A stretch of DNA of 64,000 nt from Bactericera cockerelli (taxonomy: Eukaryota > Arthropoda > Insecta > Hemiptera > Triozidae). The stretch lies in contig CM044963.1 of the NCBI GenBank assembly GCA_024516035.1, positions 22,065,799-22,129,798 on the forward strand, read 5' to 3'. The notes under the pieces are model-generated. The model worked only from the letters and a program-made list of their open reading frames with translations. It was not told where the DNA came from and ran no database searches. A program made the translations under genes and the position numbers. Below are positions 55,723 to 64,000 of this stretch, piece by piece. The number at the start of each line of letters is the position of its first letter. Positions within the stretch are counted from its first letter, which is position 1.

Positions 55723-56759
55723 GCAAATCAACGTTACCTAACTGTAGCATAAATTTACAATTATTTTCAATATTAAGACAAAACCAAGTTCCATGAATGA
55801 CCGATGAATTTACAGTATCCATAATCTTTCTTAGGTTTAATATAGTCAAAACATTCCTTGTAGTTTTTTTTTTATCAACTATTTTAAAGTAACAATCCAT
55901 TTAGTAGAGCTTCGAGAAAAAATTAATCGCATTTTCTTCTTCATAATTTTCGACTCATATCTATTGAACCGGTGACACCGAATTCAGACCCAAAGCGATG
56001 CTCGACCATGCCTCTGTGTAGAGTAAGTAGGGTTAGAAAATATGAATATAGGGCCATGCCTCTGTGTAGAGTAGGTAGAGTTAGAAAATATGAATATAGG
56101 GCCATGTCTCTGACCGTCATTCGGGTGCAACCCAATAAACTTAACTAGTTTTTAGAAAAGTATTTTGATTATGAAAAAAAAAAAAAAAAAACTGAGAAAA
56201 GATGTTTCTACAATTTCCTAGTTAAATTCATTAAATTCAGAGGCACGCTTCCTCTCGGTAGTGAGTTTGAAGAAATGTTTTACCTTTGAAATGTATTTTA
56301 CTATATTACGTTAATTTCAATAAAAATAATTAATTTTCGAGGTCTGCCCTTTATTACCATGAAATTCAGAACCGTATATTTTCTTTCAATGAATCGTTGA
56401 GGCAAGACTTGATAATAATTATGTTCTTTTTATTGAAAATCCAAATCTGTTTTTTAGTGTGCAATGAGCTATTATATAAGAAAAAACCTGTATTGTAAAG
56501 TCTATTTCGTATTTGTAAATGTTTTTACCTACTGTTTTGTAATCTGTTTTGTTCTACTTGTAAAATTATACATAGAGGGTTATTATTATCGTTTTGTAAT
56601 AAAAAAATAAAAAACACTACTCGATTGTTGTCATTTTCTTTATTTTCATTGTTTTTAATGCTGCGATTCTTAGCGACTGCAGGTAAAACCTCTGTAATAG
56701 CAAATAAATTAACATGATTATTATATTATGCTTTATTAGGCAAGACAAAGTAAAATACA

Positions 56760-56883
56760 AACTTACAAACAACTGTAACCAAATTTTGAATGCAATTTTT
56801 TTGTCGGCGCGGGGATTCGAACCCGGGACCTTCCGCATGGCAAGCGAGTGCTTTACTACTGAGCTATTCGTGCGCTCAATATT
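56760..56883 (-). repeat. tRNA-Gly-derived SINE (family C)
   Basis: Mirror partner of 39648-39760 with the same GCC anticodon loop and B box. Confidence 0.72.
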
Positions 56884-57034
56884 AATTTGGCCCTAAATCT
56901 GGAAAAGTAACAAAAGGGCGGCTTCTTCTGCGGGTGAGTGTATAAAATTCATACAAACCTTGCAGCATAGAACAAAGGCACTAAAAGTTAAGTCCTCCCA
57001 CATTGCCATAACTCTTGGAAGATTTATTCCTGAC

Positions 57035-57475
57035 AGGAGAGAGAGAGAGAGAGAAGAAATAACGAGTTATAGAGGGATAGAGGTGAGAAAGACGGAGTTA
57101 TAGAGAGAGAAGGGAGAAAGAAGGAGTTATAGAGAGAGAGGGGAGAAAGAAGAAGTTATAGAGAGAGAGAGGGGAGAAAGAAGGAGTTATAGAGAGAGAG
57201 GGGAGAAAGAAGAAGTTATAGAGAGAGAGAGATGAAAGAAATAAGGAGTTATAGAGAGGGGGAGATGAAAGAAATAAGGAGTTATAGAGAGAGATTAATA
57301 AGGAGTTATAGAGAGAGATTAATAATGAGTTATAGAGAGAGAGAGAGAGAGAGAGGAATAAGGAGTTATAGAGAGGGGGCGGGGAGAAATAAGGACTTAT
57401 AGAGAGAGAGGAGAAAGAGAAGTTATAGAGAGAGAGAAGAGAAGAAAGGAGTTATAGAGAGAGAGAGAAGTAGTA
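57035..57475 (-). repeat. Minisatellite of GGAGTTATAGAGAGAGA units
   Basis: Mirror of 39130-39495 with a different unit order and number. Confidence 0.8.
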
Positions 57476-58056
57476 AGGTACCCTGGTGCACTGGTAGTCA
57501 AGTTTTTTTTTTTTTTTATATATAGAAAAGATCCGTTGGCGTGGCACGAGCAGGAAGAAATCCGCTATGGATACCCATTTCCCTTCGGAAAGAGGAGCCG
57601 CCAGAAGGTGGGCCGCATCCACCAATGGGACACTGGTGGCAGCCACCCATCCTCTGACTGCTCTTGGGTTATGTGGAACGACCTAACGACTTCCATCGCC
57701 CATGTCCCGAGCCTGACGCTCGTGCGGCATAGGCGCTGGGTCCCTACGGTCAAAGTCAGGTCCTACAGTACTCGTTAGGTGTAAACCACTAAAACTCCCT
57801 TCTCCTGCCCCGCCCCCGGATTTACAGAGTAGAAAAGGTAAGTATAACAATATAGGAATAAGAAAAGAAAATAACAATAAAAAACATGTCTGGAGCCCCC
57901 CAGGGGACACCACCCTCAAGGGCGCACGTTAACCGTGCGTCCAAGAGGGAGGGGACCCCTGAAAGGGCCCCAGGCATGCAAAAACCCAGGGATGTTCTGG
58001 GTTCCCGCCCACAGCCCGGAACTTTAAAATTAATACCTCAGGCTGCATTTTCAGCT

Positions 58057-58170
58057 TTAGCGAGATTGATTCCCTTCAAGCTGCCTTTTTTGGGTAATGA
58101 CCCCACATACATATTTATCAATATGGTCCCATTTTATTTGAGATTCAAGCTTTTGTCCACAGCATTCTGC
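58057..58170 (-). pseudogene. R1 ORF2 C-terminal piece in the original frame
   Basis: QIKWDHIDKYVCGVITQKRQ and a short tail, then stop at 58057, resemble the last helix of R1-clade ORF2 proteins. The frame equals that of 59449-60999, so a second indel near 58150-58170 reverses the first frameshift. Confidence 0.65.
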
Positions 58171-59465
58171 ACGCTGAAGCTCTCCCCCAGTGACGCCTCG
58201 AGGATTCTCCTCTCCGGTTCGAAAGTGATGCAGTGGAAGAATGTGTGCTCTACGGTGTCGGCAACTCTGCAACTGGCGCAGTCGTCGTTGTCTACTATTT
58301 TGAACTTTTTCAGGTAAGATCCAAACTTCCCGTGTCCACTCAGGAATTGGGTGAGTTCAAAGGACAGGAAGCCATGTTTTCTTTGTATCCAAGGTTTGAT
58401 TTCAGGAATCAAAGTCTTGGTCCAAATTCCCTTTGTAGTCTGGGCCCATCTTTCTTGCCAGGTGACGAGACATCCTTCCAGTTCCTCCTTGGTGTTTCTG
58501 GTTCGGAGCTGGACTAACAGGTCAATGGGCATCATTGATGAGATGACACCAAGAGCCTCGTAGGAGATTGTCCTGTATCCTCTGCAGACACGCAGACAGG
58601 CTGTTCTTGCTGATTTTTGAAGCGTCTTTCTATGTATTTGGTATCGAAGCGCATCCTGCCAGATTTGAGAGGCGTACAGGACGGTCGACAGCACTACTGA
58701 CCTTAATAGTTTTCTTTTGCTTTCAGATGGACCCCTGGTGTTGGGCATGATCCTGGCAAGGGTGTTGGCAACTCTCAAGCCCTTGGAGGTGACGGCTTTG
58801 ATGTGTGCACCCATCCTGAAGTTTCTCTCAATGGTGACTCCGAGATATATTAGGCTTTCTTTCGACCTTACTGTGTCTCCTTCTATTTCTATTTCTATGG
58901 TTTTCAGCCTTCGTCCGCCGTAGACGATGACTGCTTCTGTCTTCTGAGGGGCGATTTCCAGGTCTCTGTCCTTGATGCTTTGTATTATCCGAGCTAATGC
59001 CAGGTTCGTTTTTCTTTGCAGCATTTCTTTAGTCTTTGCTTCGGATAGGATGGCTGTGTCGTCGGCATAGCCAATGACCGTCACCCCCATCGGCAGAGAC
59101 TCCTTCAGGACGCTGTCGTAAAGGATGTTCCAGAGGGTCGGACCCAGGACCGACCCTTGGGGTACGCCGCGAGTACAGGGCAGCTTCTGTCCTCCCCCAA
59201 GGATGATGTAGCGGTCTTCTAGGTAGCTCTCTATGATCTTCCTCAGGTAAGTTGAGATTCCTTTCTTTTCCAGCTCTCCGGTGATCCACTTCCAGGAGGC
59301 CGTATTGAATGCGTTTTTGATATCTATTGTGGTAAGTAACTGAAATTTGCGGTTGGAACGGTGAGTTTCCATGTTGAGGTTGGCTTTCCGTTTTATAGCT
59401 TGTATAGCGTCAATGATCGAACGTTTTGGTATAAAACCGTACTGGTTCTTACTTAGAGGACTCTT
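58134..59465 (-). pseudogene. R1-clade ORF2, second part: reverse transcriptase and C-terminal zinc motif
   Basis: From about 59465 this frame continues the protein cut at 59449: KNQYGFIPKRSIIDAI, then DIKNAFNTASW (motif A), GVPQGSVLGPTLWNILYDSV (motif B) and GYADDTAI (motif C, catalytic YADD). The later region has CASCRVADTVEHTFFHC, the zinc motif near the C-terminus of R1-type proteins. The Met at 59372 is internal and not a start. The frame overruns the true end and stops at 58134; the expected end is in the next frame (58057). Catalytic residues are intact. Confidence 0.85.
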
Positions 59466-60999
59466 CTCTTTCTAGTTCCTTGGACAGGCGGTAAGTTATC
59501 ACTGACTCGAAGAGCTTGCCTAGGCAGTTGAGCAGGCACAGGGGGCGGTACTTCTTTGGCGCGTTGCTGTCGGTCGATTTCTTCTCCATCAGGATCAACT
59601 TTGCCGTCTTCCACATTCCAGGGATTTCTCCAGCTCTAAGGACGCTGTTGAAAACCTCAGCAACCACATCCGGGAACTTGGAAGCGACTGTCTTGATGAG
59701 CTCAGGATTAAGTTTGTCTATGCCAGGGGCTTTCTTAGGTTTCATTCTCCTGGCCGCCTCAAAGATTTCTGCAGGTTCAATAGAGGGAATGTCCTCTGAG
59801 TTTATCTGGAAAGTCGCTTTCTCCCTAACTTGGTCGCTGGGAAACAGTTCTCTGGCGATTCTGATCTCATCTTCTGGAGTCAGGTTCATCGGGGATCGGC
59901 CTCCAAGTTTGCCGGTGACAATCTTGTAGGCTTTGCCCCATGGGTCCCTGTCTACCTCTTCGATGAGCTCTTTCCACTTGGCGTCTTTAGATTTGAAGAT
60001 GCTCCTTTTCAGGTTTTCTCTGCATTGGATGTATTCATCCTTAAGTGCCTCTGCTTGAGTAGGATCTCTCCTACGGGCTCTTTTGAGTTTTCTTCTAGCT
60101 TTAATACAGCTTTTCCTGGCGTCCTGGATTTCACCGTTCCACCAGAAAACTTTCTTCCGTTTGGAGTTCGACGATTTCCTCTTGAATGTTACATCGCAGG
60201 CTTCTGTGATGATTCTGGTAAGACTGTCGGCTTTCAGGTCTTTTTGAAGACATTCCTTCCAAGTATCTACCATCTTTACGAAGGTTTCAGCAAACTGCGG
60301 GAGCTTGTCCGGGTCCATGTGCCACCCTTTTGATGTCGTGGGCGTCCTGGTTAGTTGATGTTCCCTAGCGAAGTCTGCCTCAAAATAAATGTAGCGATGG
60401 AGGCTTAATGTCTCCTCCCCCCCTACCCTCCAGTTCAATACCCTTCTCGAGATGTTGTCCGAGCATGCTGTTATATCAATATGTGACTCACTGTTGCCTC
60501 TTACAAATGTTGGAGTACTTCCGGAGTTGATGACGTTGAGATCCAGAGATGCCAACCACTCGGTAAGTATTTCTCCTTTTTCGTTGGTTACAGGTGCCCC
60601 CCACACAGTAGACTTGCTGTTAAAATCACCTCCGATGATGCAGCCTTTCCTCTGGTATGATATGCTTATGGCCAAGCGTTGCAGGTATGTTCTGAATTCC
60701 TCTTTCCCAATATTTGGGGAGACATAGCAGCTATACAGAATGAAGTGGTCCAGTTCTACCGAGACAAAACCATCTCCGGCTTTTGCATTGTAGAAGTTGA
60801 TGTTCGGGTTTATTTTCTTTATAGCAGCATCTTTCTGGTTATCTGTTAGCCATGCAGGACTAGAGACACGACTGCGCGTGGGTTCTTGGACTAGGAGAAC
60901 GTCCACGCCGCCGGCCACTGCAGTGGCTTCCAGAAGGTCCAGTGCTGCTCTACCTCTATCAATGTTGCATTGAAGGAGCTTAACTTGTTTGTTGCTCAT
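59449..60999 (-). CDS. R1-clade ORF2, first part: endonuclease and start of RT
   Basis: The 516-residue frame starts with an APE-type endonuclease: LQCNIDRGRAALDLL (N12), VQEP (E39), GGDFNSKSTVWG (D125, N127) and SHIDIT (D175). The last conserved motif, normally S-D-H, reads SLH (199-201), so the catalytic-pair Asp is Leu; this could impair nicking. The RT begins with KKAPGIDKLNPELI and KKYRPLCLLN. It stops at 59449 by a 1-nt frameshift near 59459-59466. The start lies 17 bases after the ORF1 stop in another frame, fitting coupled re-initiation. Confidence 0.88.
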   Translation of the reverse strand: MSNKQVKLLQCNIDRGRAALDLLEATAVAGGVDVLLVQEPTRSRVSSPAWLTDNQKDAAIKKINPNINFYNAKAGDGFVSVELDHFILYSCYVSPNIGKEEFRTYLQRLAISISYQRKGCIIGGDFNSKSTVWGAPVTNEKGEILTEWLASLDLNVINSGSTPTFVRGNSESHIDITACSDNISRRVLNWRVGGEETLSLHRYIYFEADFAREHQLTRTPTTSKGWHMDPDKLPQFAETFVKMVDTWKECLQKDLKADSLTRIITEACDVTFKRKSSNSKRKKVFWWNGEIQDARKSCIKARRKLKRARRRDPTQAEALKDEYIQCRENLKRSIFKSKDAKWKELIEEVDRDPWGKAYKIVTGKLGGRSPMNLTPEDEIRIARELFPSDQVREKATFQINSEDIPSIEPAEIFEAARRMKPKKAPGIDKLNPELIKTVASKFPDVVAEVFNSVLRAGEIPGMWKTAKLILMEKKSTDSNAPKKYRPLCLLNCLGKLFESVITYRLSKELEREESSK

Positions 61000-61015
61000 T
61001 AAGTCTGTTGATGGA

Positions 61016-63028
61016 TTAGCCCAGGATCATTCTGGTCTCAGACATTACACTTTCGGTCTCGGTTTCTGTCTCGGTCTCGGTTGTTGGCGGAATGAGAAGC
61101 CTGGTTTTCATTTTTGCTCTATTTCTCCGCGGGGTCTGCCTTGCACCTTGGACGAGCTTCCTAAAGGTTTGGCAAGCCATTGACCCGGAGATGTGGCCTG
61201 TTGTTTTGCAGTCTCTGCACTGCGGCTCGTTTTCACATGTTTTGGAGTCGTGACCAGGTTGGTTGCATCTTCTGCATATTCCCTTGATCTCGAATTTCTC
61301 CTCTGTACAGTCTTTGGCAATGTGGCCATAGCCATAACAATTGAAGCAGCGTTTTGGGGTTGTCATCTTTTCGACACTGCATTCTGTCCATCCTAGGGTA
61401 AGGTTTTTGCCTAGTTTAGCCAGGTCATGATCATTTACCTTCAGGATTGCAAACTGGGCATCTCCTCTGTGTGTTGCTTTAAGGTTGATTTTATCTTCAA
61501 ATTCTGAAGCTTGCTTGTTTATTTTTTGGGAAATGGCCGTTGCAATTTCCTTCGTGTCAATGGAGATATCAATGTTCCTGATAATGATGGAGCTTTGTTT
61601 GGCTGTTTCAGATCGAGCCATGACTCCCTCCACGTTTGCCTGTATCTGGGTGGCGAATTCCTTCATCACTTTAAGGTCATTCCTTTTGGTGAAGATTTTC
61701 ACCCCACCTCCTTTGTCGATCTTAATTGACTTCACTTGGATGCCTAATTTAGTGACGTCCACTTTCCGCTTCATTTCTTCCACAACTTCCTTCAAAGGTT
61801 TCGAGTTGTCGGTCAGTTTGACGTGGATGACTTGGGGTTTCTCTTTTGGAGTACTCGCTCTCTTTTGATTTGATGTTGGGTTCGTGTTTGACGTTCCAGC
61901 CACTACCTTGCTATAAGAGCTAGCAAGTTTGCCTCCAGGAACGTGGAGGTCAATGGCTATGCCTTCAAAATTAGCGGGTATTTCCAGGACTTTGCGGGAG
62001 AGTTTCCAGTCCAGAGTGTCAGTTACTGCGACTTTGTAGGTTGTTTTGGGATTCGACTCTTTGATATCCTTCACGAACTTGATGATGTTGAGGATATCAT
62101 TTGTCCTGACCAGATGTGTGACTTTTGAACTACTGGCTCCGGTGCTGCTTCTAACTGTGTTTTCCACATACTTAGTTTCTCCGCACTCGATGCCTTCATC
62201 TACGATGAGTTTGATGTCTGAGTTGTTGCGTATACATCTGTCCAGGAGCCTTGTATTCTCGGTGTTGGAGTCCAGTACGAAAATTGCAGGCGCATCGGAG
62301 GTAGGGCTTGGGAGTCCGGGTTTTAGACTCACCTTGCGGAAGGCTTCTTCTGGCCATTCTTTCTGGACAAGAGAGTTAATGTTTTCCTCTGTTCGTGTCT
62401 CTATTAGATCTGTGATTCTCTGCAATTGTGTTGTTATTTGTTCTTCTCGAGTTTTGTCCTCTTCTAGGCTCTTTTTGCAGGCTGCGCAGAGGGGAGCTGC
62501 AGTCTCGAAGTCCGAGTCAGTTTCTTGTATTTGTTGGTCTTCAAGTAGGCTCTTTTTTAGGGAGTCCCTAACCTTTACCAGTTCATTGGTTTTTTTCTCC
62601 AGTCTTTTCATGATGGAGAAAAGGTCTGTGACTCCTTTCTTTATGTTGCTCCTTGTGTTTGGAGTTTCCTGTATGAATATTTTCATACTACTGGCAATGT
62701 CTGTAGCTGAATGTACGAGCTTCTGGACGTCTTGAACTGTAGAGTCATTTGCTGCTATGTCTATTGGACTAGCAGCTTTTCTTTTAATTCCAGTTCCTTT
62801 TTGAGTGCGTTGAGTGGTGTCCCCCAATCTGAAGTCTGCAGCTGCGGTTGTTGCCGCCGCCTGGTTTGTCCCTTCACAGGGCCCTGTTGGAGCATTGCTC
62901 CTCGTTACGGTTGTTTCCTGCCCGCTTTGCGGGTTGGAGAGAGTGTCCACTTTTGGAGGGAGTGGTAACCCCGTTTCATCTACAATTGGAGGGGGTAGAG
63001 GTACCTGTTCAGTTAATTTAAGATCCAT
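61016..63028 (-). CDS. R1-clade ORF1 (Gag-like) nucleic-acid-binding protein
   Basis: The 670-residue ORF is intact. Residues 561-618 hold three zinc knuckles: CFNCYGYGHIAKDC, CRRCNQPGHDSKTC and CRDCKTTGHISGSMAC, the arrangement usual in R1, I and Jockey ORF1 proteins that coat the element RNA. A charged, helix-prone region near 100-220 and a mixed region before the knuckles may mediate self-association. The C-terminus has a short Thr-Glu repeat (TETETETETE). The start is the first Met in frame, with 480 bases of 5' UTR up to the target duplication. Confidence 0.9.
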   Translation of the reverse strand: MDLKLTEQVPLPPPIVDETGLPLPPKVDTLSNPQSGQETTVTRSNAPTGPCEGTNQAAATTAAADFRLGDTTQRTQKGTGIKRKAASPIDIAANDSTVQDVQKLVHSATDIASSMKIFIQETPNTRSNIKKGVTDLFSIMKRLEKKTNELVKVRDSLKKSLLEDQQIQETDSDFETAAPLCAACKKSLEEDKTREEQITTQLQRITDLIETRTEENINSLVQKEWPEEAFRKVSLKPGLPSPTSDAPAIFVLDSNTENTRLLDRCIRNNSDIKLIVDEGIECGETKYVENTVRSSTGASSSKVTHLVRTNDILNIIKFVKDIKESNPKTTYKVAVTDTLDWKLSRKVLEIPANFEGIAIDLHVPGGKLASSYSKVVAGTSNTNPTSNQKRASTPKEKPQVIHVKLTDNSKPLKEVVEEMKRKVDVTKLGIQVKSIKIDKGGGVKIFTKRNDLKVMKEFATQIQANVEGVMARSETAKQSSIIIRNIDISIDTKEIATAISQKINKQASEFEDKINLKATHRGDAQFAILKVNDHDLAKLGKNLTLGWTECSVEKMTTPKRCFNCYGYGHIAKDCTEEKFEIKGICRRCNQPGHDSKTCENEPQCRDCKTTGHISGSMACQTFRKLVQGARQTPRRNRAKMKTRLLIPPTTETETETETESVMSETRMILG

Positions 63029-63509
63029 ACGCCATGGGTTTCTTAGTGTGGAAAGTGGGTCAACTGCAACAGAGCCACCTATTACAGCAAGGGTATATTG
63101 AAACTGGAGGGTCCCCGGTATCCAGAGTTCGCATATTTGAGGTCAGACTCGCCCCTAACCATGCAGCCGTGAGCATATGATGTTCCACTACTGGCTTGGC
63201 GGGCTGGTACTGTTTCCTTTAACGTCTTCCAGCTGGACGGGTTTGCACTGCTTTTGAGGCGGCAGAGACTCGCCTGTCAGGGGATATGAGATAAACGGAT
63301 GGCATTTTATAGAACTTACGATACCACCCGTAAGCCCACCTTCGCTCCCATACCCCCCCGCCTTGTCCGGGGCTGTCTGTTAGGAGGCTTAATGATAAGT
63401 CCCCCTATTCAACAGCAAACCTCTCGCGAGGCCATCCTCTATCCGCAACCCGAGGACCCGCTTGGTGCCAGAGCCTTGGCCTCAGCTAAAAGATTTTAGC
63501 TGACCCAAG

Positions 63510-63680
63510 ACTGGTAGTCAAGTGGTTAACGCGTTAGTCTGGTAATCCAGGTACGAGGTATCCGTTGGTTCGAATCCCACTCAGTGCACGAATTTTTTCC
63601 TCATTAATTTGACTTAGTGACCACATAATAATAAGCATTAACCTCGTCTGGTGGTTACCTTCCACAAAAGAGTGTAACTA
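63510..63680 (+). repeat. Remainder of the family A SINE split by the R1 element
   Basis: After the duplicated ACTGGTAGTCAAGT come GGTTAACGCG, B box GGTTCGAATCCCACTC and the body to CCACAAAAGAGTGTAAC. The first part of the SINE is at 57480-57503. Confidence 0.85.
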
Positions 63681-63683
63681 TTA

Positions 63684-63845
63684 TAAGGAGTTATAGAGAG
63701 AGCAGAGAGAGAGAGAGAGAGAAGAGAAGTAAATAGTTAGATAGAGTGAGAAGAGAAATAAATAGTTAGAGAGAGAGAGAGAAAGAAAGAGTTATAGAGA
63801 GAGAGAAGAGAAATAAGGAGTTATAGGAAGAGAGAGATAGAAGAT
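63684..63845 (-). repeat. GGAGTTATAGAGAGAG minisatellite
   Basis: Mirror of 38780-38940 in the left arm. Confidence 0.75.
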
Positions 63846-64000
63846 ATAATGAGGATGGTATTTTTTCTCTCTTTGTGGGATAAAAGATAGAAAAGAATTA
63901 TGTACGTTGTTTCTCTCTAGTAGTGTGGAAGAAATGCAGGATGAATTTTTAATCCCTTATCAACAGTTGAGGGAGATTTATATGTGCATCAGGAATATGA

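Larger units (their letters stand above)
57504..63509 (-). mobile_element. R1-clade non-LTR retrotransposon, full length
   Basis: A 6.0-kb element runs from its 5' end at 63509 to a poly(A) (T run 57503-57517). The 14-bp target duplication ACTGGTAGTCAAGT lies at 57490-57503 and 63510-63523. The target is the A-box region of a family A SINE, intact at 39100-39113 in the left arm. The 5' end has a short hairpin (CAGCTAAAA and its inverse, 63484-63503). Two ORFs with about 480 bases of 5' UTR and 540 of 3' UTR. Near-complete structure and clean duplications mean a recent insertion. Confidence 0.92.
51255..64000. repeat. Right arm of the giant inverted duplication
   Basis: Mirror of 37600-46400, starting at ACTATGGCTGGAAACTGAAT. 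Its last bases (63985-64000) still match 37603-37617, so the duplication continues past the window. It holds a 6.0-kb LINE, a 5S SINE and a fuller family F/H composite not found in the left arm. Confidence 0.93.

Noticed and set aside
61016..63101. Plus-strand frames such as 62046-62735 (229 residues)
   Set aside because: Antisense shadows of the R1 ORF1, which has clear zinc knuckles on the minus strand.

Overview
The window looks like nuclear DNA of an animal, most likely an arthropod and probably an insect. It is AT-rich, genes are split by GT-AG introns, and most bases are repeats: non-LTR retrotransposons of the R1 clade and of the restriction-like-endonuclease (RLE, R2-like) group, tRNA- and 5S rRNA-derived SINEs, TA-flanked inverted-repeat DNA elements, long (CT)n/(GA)n tracts and minisatellites. 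I cannot name the species. Two runs of exactly 100 N (12389-12488, 46401-46500) are scaffold gaps, so the window is three contigs.

Layout. 1-7450: repeats, tandem 3'-end remnants of an RLE retrotransposon, then a nearly complete RLE element on the minus strand (4560-7446), split by one frameshift. 7600-16330: SINEs, a long inverted repeat, a 2.1-kb foldback element with a 5S SINE in its loop, and gap 1. 16490-23825: a divergent pair of related three-exon genes for small predicted secreted proteins. The minus-strand gene has an expanded 16-residue repeat and a 22-bp satellite directly after its stop; the plus-strand gene has long repeat-filled introns. 23825-37600: mostly gene-poor sequence with CT/GA tracts, SINEs and LINE scraps. 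37600-64000: a very large inverted duplication. The left arm (37600-46400) matches the reverse complement of the right arm (about 51255-64000, running off the window). The inner end of the left arm is exactly gap 2. Between the arms lie two exons of a class-3 (diacylglycerol-lipase-like) lipase gene.

Because the arms are two diverged copies of one locus, they act as empty/filled controls for each other. Three TA-flanked elements are present only on the left. A 6.0-kb R1-clade LINE (14-bp target duplication, inserted in a tRNA-like SINE) and a 5S SINE are present only on the right. This pattern, and the gap at the junction, suggest two haplotypes joined head to head in assembly, though a true palindromic duplication cannot be excluded.

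A second recurring signal is a 15-nt hairpin whose paired bases covary, set in a conserved GGTGGWAGAR...TAACCYCGCC frame, shared by several otherwise different repeat families.
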